Below are positions 1 through 5,395 of a stretch of 5,868 nucleotides of DNA, piece by piece. The stretch lies in assembly GCA_947469815.1 (NCBI GenBank), contig CANIRI010000165.1:1-5868 (forward strand). Reading direction: 5' to 3'. The first letter of the stretch is position 1. Each line of letters starts with the position of its first letter. The notes beneath the pieces were generated by a model. The model worked only from the letters and a program-made list of their open reading frames with translations. It had not been told where the DNA came from and searched no databases. The position numbers were made by a program, and so were the translations under genes. The DNA comes from Comamonadaceae bacterium. Lineage in GTDB: Bacteria > Pseudomonadota > Gammaproteobacteria > Burkholderiales > Burkholderiaceae_C.

Positions 1-311
1 AAAAACGCCGGCGGTTGCACAAAGCGTTTTTGCGCTACCACGACCCTAACAACTGGCCGCTTTTGCGCGAAGCGCTCAAGTCCATGGGCCGCGTCGATTT
101 GATTGGCAACGGCAAGCACCATTTGATTCCCACCTTCCAGCCCATGGTGGACGGCAGTTACAAAAGCGCCCGGCGCAAGAACTCCACGGCCGCCCCGGCG
201 CAAAAGCCCAATCGCCAACCGGTGCCCGGCCGCATGCTGACCCAGCACACCGGTTTGCCCCCGCGCGTCACCGGCGCGGCGCGGGTCACGCGCAAAGGCA
301 GTGGCGCGTGA
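1..311 (+). CDS. ygiQ: YgiQ family radical SAM protein, C-terminal end (5' partial)
   Basis: This is the C-terminal 102 residues of a YgiQ (UPF0313) radical SAM protein, a large iron-sulfur enzyme family of uncertain substrate; the E. coli member is about 740 residues. The reading frame is open from base 3 to the TGA at 309-311. The TTG at 15-17 is an internal leucine inside the run RRRLHKAFLRYHDP, so it is not the start; the true start lies left of the window. Recognisable family pieces are AFLRYHDPNNWPLL, GRVDLIGNGKHHLIP, SARRKNS and, near the end, LTQHTGLPPR, all from the C-terminal DUF3362-type region. The radical SAM CxxxCxxC motif is not in this fragment. The last 20 or so residues are Arg/Lys/Pro-rich and probably disordered. 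A tRNA gene follows 48 bp later on the same strand. The family is assigned from remembered conserved motifs; the function of the protein is not established by this sequence. Confidence 0.88.
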   Translation, partial: KRRRLHKAFLRYHDPNNWPLLREALKSMGRVDLIGNGKHHLIPTFQPMVDGSYKSARRKNSTAAPAQKPNRQPVPGRMLTQHTGLPPRVTGAARVTRKGSGA

Positions 312-343
312 GCGCATTGGGGCGCTGCGCTTTCTCAGGCGGT

Positions 344-349
344 TAGAAT
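344..349 (+). promoter_or_regulatory. Candidate -10 box for the tRNA-Ser gene
   Basis: TAGAAT matches the sigma-70 -10 consensus TATAAT at five of six bases and lies 10 bp before the first tRNA base at 360, a usual distance for a tRNA promoter with a short 5' leader. No good -35 box is present at 16-18 bp spacing; the nearest candidate, TTGGGG at 318-323, would give a 20-bp spacer. The sequence shows the hexamer; its promoter role is inferred. Confidence 0.4.
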
Positions 350-359
350 CCGTGGCTCC

Positions 360-449
360 GGAGAGGTGGATGAGTGGTTTAAGTCACACGCCTGGAAAGC
401 GTGCGAGGGGTAAAACCCTCCGCGGGTTCGAATCCCGCCTTCTCCGCCA
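360..449 (+). tRNA. serT-GGA (tRNA-Ser): tRNA-Ser, anticodon GGA
   Basis: This is a complete class II tRNA that reads UCC and UCU serine codons. The acceptor stem GGAGAGG (360-366) pairs with CTTCTCC (439-445) with one G-T wobble. The anticodon stem CACGC (387-391) pairs with GCGTG (399-403) around the loop CTGGAAA, which places the anticodon GGA at 394-396. A long variable arm, GAGGG (405-409) with CCCTC (416-420), is the mark of a serine-type tRNA. The T stem GCGGG/CCCGC (422-426 and 434-438) closes the loop TTCGAAT. The discriminator base is G446, normal for tRNA-Ser, and CCA is encoded at 447-449. No duplicated 3' end or integrase is seen in the window, so there is no sign that this tRNA is an occupied integration site. 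Confidence 0.97.
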
Positions 450-491
450 CGTTAATTGATCAGCACTGGTTTTTTTCATCCAACCAGGCCC

Positions 492-517
492 ATGAGTGAC
501 CCGTCAGGTCACATCAT
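492..517. repeat. Inverted repeat in the convergent tRNA/ccmI intergenic region
   Basis: GTGACC (496-501) and GGTCAC (507-512) form a perfect 6-bp stem around the 5-nt loop CGTCA. With the A at 513 bulged, ATGA (492-495) and TCAT (514-517) extend it to 10 bp. It lies 56 bp past the ccmI stop, between convergent transcription units. There is no T-run directly after it on either strand, so it does not look like a standard intrinsic terminator. It could be a 3'-end stabilising hairpin, a Rho-associated end or a protein site; nothing in the sequence decides between these. Confidence 0.5.
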
Positions 518-553
518 CACTCCGATACAGCAAAGCTCATTCAGCAGGCTTAC

Positions 554-573
554 CCCGTCTTGTGAAAAACGGG
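554..573 (-). repeat. Short inverted repeat directly after the ccmI stop codon
   Basis: CCCGT (554-558) and ACGGG (569-573) can pair as a 5-bp stem that begins at the base next to the ccmI TAG (574-576). On the ccmI mRNA strand the only T-run falls inside the 10-nt loop, not after the stem, so a canonical Rho-independent terminator is not supported. It may simply be a 3' hairpin of the operon transcript. The call is weak because the stem is short. Confidence 0.3.
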
Positions 574-1821
574 CTACTTCACCACTTCACTAATCGTCAG
601 CTTCACCTGCTTCGCCCCCACAGCCACATGCTGCAGTGTTCCGATCAAGTCGCCCGGCTGCGGCATGGCTTGGCCGTATTTGGAAATGCGGGCCTTCACG
701 GTGACGTGGGATTGACCGGATAGCTTGGCATCTGGGCGCATGGCCATGCTGTCGTCCAGGTTGAAGTCCAGCGGCAGCGCTTGCACGGTGGTGCGCATGA
801 TCGCCAGTGGCATGGGGCTGCCTTGTTCGGCGTGGGCGTAGATGAACACCACGTCCGTGGGATTTGCCTGGGCTTTGATGCTGTCGGAAATGGTGACCCG
901 GCCGCTGATGCTGCTTGCAGCGTTGGCGAGAGGGTCTGGCTTTTTGGCTTGGGCGCCAAGTTCTACGCCGGCTTTTTCCGCAGCCGCGCGCAGCGCGTTG
1001 TCGACGGCAACGGCCTCTTGGCTGCCGTCGGCAAGCTGGCTGCGCAGGGTTGACCAATAGGCCAGGGCTTGCTTGAATTGCCCCTCGGAAAACGCGGCGC
1101 TACCAGCCAGCAGCAAGGCGTTGGCATGTTGTGGGTTTTTGGCCAGGATTTTGCGGATCACGTCCCAGGGTTCGCCCGCGAACTGGCCGCCGTTTTTGGC
1201 CGCGATCACCTCCGCCCGTTCAATCGCAAGCCGGTCGTCGGTATCGAGCGCCACGGCACGGTTGTAGGCCTCTATGGCTTCGTCGTACTGGTTTTGGTTG
1301 CGGTGGGCGCGCCCCAGCAACACCCAGCTTTGGGCATCGTTCGGGTTGGTCTTGAGCTTGGCTTTGAGTTTCTCGGCCATGGCTGCAAAGTCCGGCGCGC
1401 TATCTTGCTCTGCGCGCGCGGTCAGCGACGGCTCCACAACCGCCATCGGGTCGCCCAGGGTCAGGTAGACAAAAGAACCCAGCAGCGGAAACACCAGCGC
1501 CATGACCACGGCGCTCACGACGGCGCGCTGGTTGGTGCCGGTTGACGCGCTGGCCGTCGACTCTGCGGCTTGGGGAATGTCCTGCACCACGCGGATCGAA
1601 AGGTCCTGCCGCGCGCGTTCGAAATCGGCTGGGGCCATCGCGCCGGATTGCACGGCATCTTGTAATTCCTGCAGCTCCTCGCGGTAGATGCGGGCGCTGT
1701 CCTCATCCGTCACTTCGACGCGGCCGGGCTTCGGTTTGCGCAGCATGGTCCACAACAAAACCGCAACCACCAAAAAGGTGAGAGCCAAGGCGATGGCGAC
1801 AAATTGGGAGACAGGATTCAC
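574..1821 (-). CDS. ccmI: Cytochrome c-type biogenesis protein CcmI (TPR apocytochrome chaperone)
   Basis: CcmI is the membrane-bound chaperone of System I that binds apocytochrome c and presents it to the CcmF/CcmH ligation complex. The 415-residue protein has a first membrane helix (about residues 6-27), a short charged segment, and a second helix (about 101-122). A periplasmic TPR region follows (about 145-265), with a clear repeat at DAQSWVLLGRAHRNQNQYDEA and another near 233-263. A C-terminal beta-rich domain (about 303-415) contains SGRVTIS, PTDVVFIYA and QPGDLIG and ends in KLTISEVVK. The start chosen is the GTG at 1821, which overlaps the ccmH stop as GTGA. The frame is open up to 1968, but the extra 49 residues are Arg/Pro-rich, lie within ccmH coding sequence and would bury the N-terminal membrane helix. 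No strong ribosome site precedes the GTG, so it is probably translated by coupling to ccmH. It is the last gene of the operon. Confidence 0.93.
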   Translation of the reverse strand: MNPVSQFVAIALALTFLVVAVLLWTMLRKPKPGRVEVTDEDSARIYREELQELQDAVQSGAMAPADFERARQDLSIRVVQDIPQAAESTASASTGTNQRAVVSAVVMALVFPLLGSFVYLTLGDPMAVVEPSLTARAEQDSAPDFAAMAEKLKAKLKTNPNDAQSWVLLGRAHRNQNQYDEAIEAYNRAVALDTDDRLAIERAEVIAAKNGGQFAGEPWDVIRKILAKNPQHANALLLAGSAAFSEGQFKQALAYWSTLRSQLADGSQEAVAVDNALRAAAEKAGVELGAQAKKPDPLANAASSISGRVTISDSIKAQANPTDVVFIYAHAEQGSPMPLAIMRTTVQALPLDFNLDDSMAMRPDAKLSGQSHVTVKARISKYGQAMPQPGDLIGTLQHVAVGAKQVKLTISEVVK

Positions 1822-2309
1822 GGGTGGTCCGTCGGGTTGAGAACATGATCCGCGCGCGCCCGTTGGGCGTCGCTCAGGGCCGTATGGCCGGTTTGTTTTT
1901 GGCGCTCGCGCACGTAGAGCCAGCCCATGGCGATGGCACCGAACAGCACCGCAAAGGGGCCGAACCACAGCAGCCAGGTCACGGGTTTGACTTCCGGCCG
2001 GTAAAGCACAAAGTCCCCGTAACGCGCGACCAGATACTGCTTGATTTCAGTGTCGGTTTTTCCGGCTTTGACCAGGCCGCGCACTTCGACGCGCAAGTCG
2101 TTGGCTAGTTCGGCGCGCGAGGAGGCCAGCGTTTCGTTCTGACACACCAGGCAGCGCAGTTCTTCGGACAGGTGCAGCATGCGGGCTTCCACCCAAGGTT
2201 CCTCGCCGACTTGGACGGCCTCCTTGGCAATGCCCAGGTTGGCAACCAAGGCCAGCACCAAGGCCAGCAGCGCCCAGTGTCCCCAAAGGCTCAAGCGTGG
2301 CGTTGTCAC
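1818..2309 (-). CDS. ccmH: Cytochrome c-type biogenesis protein CcmH (thiol-disulfide component)
   Basis: CcmH acts in the periplasm with CcmG and CcmF to keep the CxxCH cysteines of apocytochrome c reduced for haem attachment. The 163-residue product has a hydrophobic N-terminal signal or anchor (about 10-28). The family signature LRCLVCQN follows at 51-58, with Cys53 and Cys56, and then the helical region SSRAELANDLRVEVR. The motif YLVARYGDFVLYRPEV (about 92-107) leads into a second membrane helix (about 109-133) and a cytoplasmic tail of about 30 residues. This is the short CcmH form, without a fused TPR part; that part is the separate downstream ccmI. The start is GTG at 2309, overlapping the ccmG stop as GTGA. 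An AGGAG lies 11 nt upstream. Identification is firm because both cysteines and the flanking motifs are intact. Confidence 0.96.
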   Translation of the reverse strand: MTTPRLSLWGHWALLALVLALVANLGIAKEAVQVGEEPWVEARMLHLSEELRCLVCQNETLASSRAELANDLRVEVRGLVKAGKTDTEIKQYLVARYGDFVLYRPEVKPVTWLLWFGPFAVLFGAIAMGWLYVRERQKQTGHTALSDAQRARADHVLNPTDHP

Positions 2310-2896
2310 GAGCGGTTCAACTCCTGAATCAAAGGCCGTATTTTTTCTTCCAGCAAGGCCGGGGTGACAGCGCCGATTTGCTTGTAGCGGATGACGCCGT
2401 TTTTATCGATCACATAGGTCTCCGGGACGCCGTAGACGCCGTAGTCGATGCCGACACGCCCATCCAGATCCATCGCCACCAGGCTGTACGGATCGCCCTT
2501 GATACGCAGCCAGGTCAGGCTGCGCTGGCGGGCCATGGCCAGCTTGTCTTCGGGGCTCATCGGTTTACCCGCGGGCTCGTCGCTGGATTGCACTTCCTTG
2601 TAGCTCAGGCCCACCAGGGGCACCAGCCCCTCACGGGCAAAGGAGACCAGTACCGGGTGTTCCTGCTGGCACGCAGCGCACCAAGTGGCCCAGACGTTGA
2701 GCATCCAGACCTTGCCGCGCATGGAGTCGGGTGAAAAAAGCCCTTGGGCGGACTGCAGGGTTTGCAAGGAAAAAGCCGGAGCCGGACGGTTCACCAGCGG
2801 GGAGGGGATTTCACGCGGATCACGCTTTAAGCCTATCGCGAGAAAAACCAGCAGGACTACAAACAGCCCCAGCGGGATCAGGATGATTTTTCGCAT
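2306..2896 (-). CDS. ccmG: Thiol:disulfide interchange protein CcmG/DsbE
   Basis: CcmG (DsbE) is a periplasmic, membrane-tethered thioredoxin-like protein that passes electrons to CcmH and apocytochrome c during haem ligation. The 196-residue product starts with one membrane anchor (about 4-22). The thioredoxin fold follows, with the entry motif RPAPAFSLQTL, the active site NVWATWCAACQQEHP (Cys73 and Cys76) and the cis-proline loop YGVPETYVIDKNG (Pro158). The start is ATG at 2896, giving a normal N-terminal anchor MRKIILIPLG. The open frame reaches 2986, but that extension lies within ccmF and has no CcmG features. ccmF ends 7 nt upstream; the intervening bases show no Shine-Dalgarno, so translation is probably coupled. 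Between SYK (98-100) and WLRIKGDPY there are about 28 residues, against about 8 in E. coli DsbE as remembered, a polar Glu/Ser/Pro-rich insertion. Confidence 0.96.
   Translation of the reverse strand: MRKIILIPLGLFVVLLVFLAIGLKRDPREIPSPLVNRPAPAFSLQTLQSAQGLFSPDSMRGKVWMLNVWATWCAACQQEHPVLVSFAREGLVPLVGLSYKEVQSSDEPAGKPMSPEDKLAMARQRSLTWLRIKGDPYSLVAMDLDGRVGIDYGVYGVPETYVIDKNGVIRYKQIGAVTPALLEEKIRPLIQELNRS
2321..2325 (-). promoter_or_regulatory. Ribosome binding site supporting the ccmH GTG start
   Basis: AGGAG on the - strand lies inside the 3' end of ccmG, 11 nt before the GTG of ccmH. The spacing is longer than ideal, but the site supports the GTG start that overlaps the ccmG stop. It is the only clear Shine-Dalgarno-like sequence seen before any of the - strand genes in this window. 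Confidence 0.5.
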
Positions 2897-2903
2897 GGTG
2901 GCG

Positions 2904-4847
2904 CTATGCCGGCACACCCGCACCCGCAAGCCGCGATTCAACGGTCCGGCGGTAGCGTTTATCGGTGACTGCCAGCAGACCACCAAACACCATCATCAGC
3001 ACCCCCAGCCATATCCACAACAAGAAAGGCTTGAGGTAGAAGCGCATGCTCCATTCCTGCGCGGGGTTGTTCAGCGGCTCGCCCAGCGACACATACAGGT
3101 CGCGCCACAGGTTGGTGTCAATCGCCGCTTCGGTCATCGGCATGGCGGTGGATACGTAGCGGCGCTTTTCCGGGAACAGGGTCGTGACGGTGTCGCCGTT
3201 TCGCTTGACCAGCACCTCGGCGCGTTTGGCTACGTAGTTGGGGCCCATGACTTCCGTGACCCGCTGCAATTCAAAGCTGTAGTCACCCAAGGTGACCGTG
3301 TCGCCCGCAGCGATACGCACATCTTTCTCGGCTTCATAGCCTTTGGACAAAGTCACCCCGATGACCAGAACCGCCATACCCAGGTGCGCGCAATGCATCG
3401 CGAAAAATGAAAGCGGAATCTTGCCCGGTTTGCGCAGGCGCTCCACGGCGGGCTCCAGCGTGCCCAAAATCACCCAGATACCCAGAGCCATGCCGGCTGC
3501 CACGCCCCAGGACCAGCCGAAATACAGCGCCACCACGCCGCCGCCAAGCAGCGAGGCCACGCCGATGCGGCGCAAGGGGTGCAGCCATTCCTGCAAGGTG
3601 GATTCGCGCCAGCGTGCCCGCACACCCAGCACCATCAAAAACAGCACCGGAACCATCAGGGGAACAAACACGGTGTTGAAGTAGGGTGGGCCGACGGAAA
3701 GTTTGCCCATATCCAGCGCGTCAATGACCAATGGGTAGAGCGTACCAAGCAGCACCGCTGCGGTAGCCACCACCAGCAACACGCTGTTGCTGAGCAGCAC
3801 CGATTCGCGTGAGATCCAGATCATCTTTGCGCCCAGGCTGACCGAGCCCGCGCGCCAGGCGAACAAGGTGAGCGAACAGCCGACCACCAGGGCCAGAAAA
3901 ATCAGAATGAAAACGCCGCGGGTCGGGTCGGTGGCAAAGGCATGAACCGAATTGAGCACGCCCGAGCGCACCAGAAAAGTACCCAGCAGCGACAAGGAAA
4001 ATGCGCTGATGGCCAGCAGCACGGTCCAGGCTTTGAAGCTCCCACGCTTCTCAGTAACCATCAGGCTGTGGATCAGTGCCGTGCCGACAAGCCAGGGCAT
4101 CAGCGAGGCGTTTTCAACCGGATCCCAGAACCACCAACCGCCCCAGCCCAGTTCAGTGTAAGCCCACCAGGAACCCAGGCCGATGCCGAAAGTCAGGAAG
4201 GCCCATGCCACCAGAGTCCAAGGGCGCGACCAGCGCGCCCAAGCCACATCGAGTCTGCCGGCCAGCAGCGCCGCAATGGCAAAGGCAAAGGCCACGGAAA
4301 AACCCACGTAACCCATGTAAAGCATGGGCGGATGGATCACCAACCCAGGGTCCTGCAGCAAGGGGTTGAGGTCTTTGCCCTCCATCGGGACCGGAAAGAG
4401 CCGCTCAAATGGGTTGGATGTGGTGAGCACAAACAGCAGGAAGCCGGTGGAGACGAGCCCCAGTACCGCGATCACCCGTGCCACCATGGCCAGCGGCATC
4501 TGGCGTGAAAAAATGGCCACCGACACGGTCCAAATCGCCAGCAACTCCAGCCACAGCAGCAAGGAGCCTTCATGCCCGCCCCAGACCGCCGCAAAGCGGT
4601 ACATAGCGGGGAGCCGTGTATTGGAATTTTCGGCCACATAGCGCACCGAAAAATCATTGTCTTGGAAGGCATAGGCCAGCGCCGCAAAGGCCAGGCTGAC
4701 CAAGACAAATTGCATCAGGGCTGCAGGACGGGCCAGTGATTGCCAATGCCAGTTGCGGGTCGTTGCACCGATCAGTGGGAGCACACCTTGGAGCACGGCC
4801 ACCATCAGGGCCAGTATCAGGGCGTAGTGCCCCAGTTCAACAATCAT
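2904..4847 (-). CDS. ccmF: Haem lyase CcmF/NrfE family protein CcmF
   Basis: CcmF is the integral membrane core of the System I haem lyase: it accepts haem from holo-CcmE and attaches it to apocytochrome c with CcmG, CcmH and CcmI. The product is 647 residues, the usual length for the family, with many membrane helices. The WWD haem-handling motif WGGWWFWDPVENASLMPW is at about 235-252. The four conserved histidines appear intact: His172 (IHPPMLY), His260 (LIHSL), His302 (VHAFATDP) and His488 (HCAHLG), matching E. coli His173, 261, 303 and 491 as remembered. Other family landmarks are GGHEGSLLLW (90-99), a large periplasmic loop after about 500 with GPNYVAKRAEV, and a last helix at about 605-626. 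The start is ATG at 4847, giving MIVELGHYAL, a typical CcmF N-terminus. A strong ribosome site is not seen. It is the first ccm gene here; ccmE, its usual upstream neighbour, is replaced by recX 45 nt away. Confidence 0.97.
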   Translation of the reverse strand: MIVELGHYALILALMVAVLQGVLPLIGATTRNWHWQSLARPAALMQFVLVSLAFAALAYAFQDNDFSVRYVAENSNTRLPAMYRFAAVWGGHEGSLLLWLELLAIWTVSVAIFSRQMPLAMVARVIAVLGLVSTGFLLFVLTTSNPFERLFPVPMEGKDLNPLLQDPGLVIHPPMLYMGYVGFSVAFAFAIAALLAGRLDVAWARWSRPWTLVAWAFLTFGIGLGSWWAYTELGWGGWWFWDPVENASLMPWLVGTALIHSLMVTEKRGSFKAWTVLLAISAFSLSLLGTFLVRSGVLNSVHAFATDPTRGVFILIFLALVVGCSLTLFAWRAGSVSLGAKMIWISRESVLLSNSVLLVVATAAVLLGTLYPLVIDALDMGKLSVGPPYFNTVFVPLMVPVLFLMVLGVRARWRESTLQEWLHPLRRIGVASLLGGGVVALYFGWSWGVAAGMALGIWVILGTLEPAVERLRKPGKIPLSFFAMHCAHLGMAVLVIGVTLSKGYEAEKDVRIAAGDTVTLGDYSFELQRVTEVMGPNYVAKRAEVLVKRNGDTVTTLFPEKRRYVSTAMPMTEAAIDTNLWRDLYVSLGEPLNNPAQEWSMRFYLKPFLLWIWLGVLMMVFGGLLAVTDKRYRRTVESRLAGAGVPA

Positions 4848-4892
4848 CGGCCAACTTTCGTGGGTTCAGTGTGATGGGGGGATGATAGTGAA

Positions 4893-5360
4893 TTATTCAT
4901 GCCCCCACTCGTTAGGGGCATCGCCCAGAAGCTTGGCGACCACCTCACCGGCAAATCCGCGCGTGGCCAGGAAACGGTAATGTTCGGCCCGTTCGCTGGC
5001 GCTGGCGGGCGGACCGTCGTATTTGCGCTGCCAGACGGCGCGGGCCCGCTCGAGTTCGGTGGCACGCAGCGCGGCTACCGCATCGGCGACCGCCTGCGGC
5101 GCCAAACCTTTGGACTTGAGCTCATGCTGGATGCGCGAGGCACCCAGCTTGGGTGCCCGCCGGTGCAGTATGGAGGCCACCACCCGGCCCTCGTTGATGA
5201 AATCTTTTTCCACCAACTTGTCCAGCACCGCCGCCAGCGCGCCCGGCGTTTCCTCGAAGGGCTGAAGTTTGGCTTCCAGCTCGGCGCGGGAATGCTCACG
5301 GCTGCTGAGCAAGCGCAGGGCGCGCCCCATCAGGCTGGGGGTGGGGCGGGTCGCTGGCAT
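4893..5360 (-). CDS. recX: Regulatory protein RecX (RecA modulator)
   Basis: RecX binds RecA filaments and limits their growth and activity. The 155-residue product is of usual length and is made of helical repeats. The N-terminal repeat reads ALRLLSSREHSRAELEAKL (about 14-32), followed by LDKLVEKDFINEGRVVASIL (about 46-65) and the characteristic PKLGASRIQHELKSKGL (about 70-86). A last repeat contains HYRFLATRGFAGEVVAKLL (about 127-145). The start is ATG at 5360, 23 nt after the recA stop. No Shine-Dalgarno precedes it: the spacer on the coding strand is C-rich and nearly purine-free in its second half. Its first codons can pair with the last recA codons, so translation may depend on ribosomes finishing recA. 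Position directly after recA strongly supports the identity. ccmF follows after 45 nt on the same strand with no strong terminator between. Confidence 0.95.
   Translation of the reverse strand: MPATRPTPSLMGRALRLLSSREHSRAELEAKLQPFEETPGALAAVLDKLVEKDFINEGRVVASILHRRAPKLGASRIQHELKSKGLAPQAVADAVAALRATELERARAVWQRKYDGPPASASERAEHYRFLATRGFAGEVVAKLLGDAPNEWGHE
4899..4921 (-). repeat. GC-rich hairpin over the 3' end of recX
   Basis: ATGCCCC (4899-4905) and GGGGCAT (4915-4921) form a perfect 7-bp stem with a 9-nt loop, within the last codons of recX. On the recX/ccmF mRNA strand the stem is followed by the A/T-rich GAATAATTC instead of a clean T-run. It could be a weak attenuator between recX and ccmF or an mRNA processing or stability element. 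A strong intrinsic terminator is not supported. Confidence 0.4.
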
Positions 5361-5380
5361 GGAGGCGGGCGGGCGGGAGG
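5337..5380 (+). other. G-run cluster at the recA-recX junction (possible G-quadruplex)
   Basis: The + strand carries G-runs of 5, 4 and 3 at 5337-5341, 5343-5346 and 5348-5350. Three GGG runs separated by single C bases follow at 5367-5369, 5371-5373 and 5375-5377, flanked by GG pairs at 5361-5362, 5364-5365 and 5379-5380. A three-tetrad quadruplex is possible using the GGG at 5348 with a 16-nt loop; a two-tetrad form needs only the second cluster. The G-rich strand is the template strand for recX, so the recX leader RNA is C-rich. The runs are seen directly; folding is inferred, and high GC content makes some such runs expected. Confidence 0.4.
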
Positions 5381-5395
5381 TGATCAGCCTGCCAG
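5354..5395 (-). promoter_or_regulatory. Potential mRNA hairpin linking the recA end to the recX start codon
   Basis: On the mRNA strand CTGGCAGG, the last codons of recA (5395 down to 5388), can pair with CC-A-TGCCAG (5362 down to 5354), which contains the recX ATG. The stem has 8 pairs, six of them G-C, with the A of the ATG bulged, and a 25-nt C-rich loop. A ribosome terminating at the recA TGA (5386-5384) would cover the first arm and free the recX start, a simple way to couple recX to recA translation. The complementarity is seen; the regulatory role is inferred, and a coding coincidence is possible. Confidence 0.35.

Noticed and set aside
311..334. Possible intrinsic terminator after ygiQ (AGCGC 311-315 with GCGCT 322-326)
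   Set aside because: The stem is only 5 bp and the following bases are GCGCTTTCTC, not a U-tract; the spacing also crowds the likely tRNA promoter.
360..449. tRNA-Ser as attachment site of an integrated element
   Set aside because: No repeat of the tRNA 3' end, integrase or foreign-looking gene is found in the window; the neighbours are housekeeping genes.
450..476. Intrinsic terminator for the tRNA at the T-run 470-476
   Set aside because: There are seven Ts, but no stem of useful length could be formed directly before them. CTGGTT (466-471) pairs with AACCAG (482-487) only by placing the T-run in the loop.
1822..1968. N-terminal extension of the ccmI reading frame up to 1968
   Set aside because: It lies inside ccmH, reads as Arg/Pro-rich sequence, and would place 49 residues before a normal N-terminal membrane anchor. 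The GTG at 1821 overlapping the ccmH stop fits the operon pattern.
2887..2903. Kozak-like CGCCACCATG before ccmG
   Set aside because: This is chance resemblance; Kozak context has no role in a bacterial operon.
2897..2986. N-terminal extension of the ccmG reading frame up to 2986
   Set aside because: It overlaps the ccmF 3' end and has no CcmG-like features; the ATG at 2896 gives a standard anchor sequence.
3942..4508. Long + strand open frame of 188 codons opposite ccmF
   Set aside because: It is antisense to a strongly conserved CcmF region that includes the WWD motif; its translation is low-complexity His/Gln/Arg-rich, as expected from the shadow of a GC-rich membrane protein gene.
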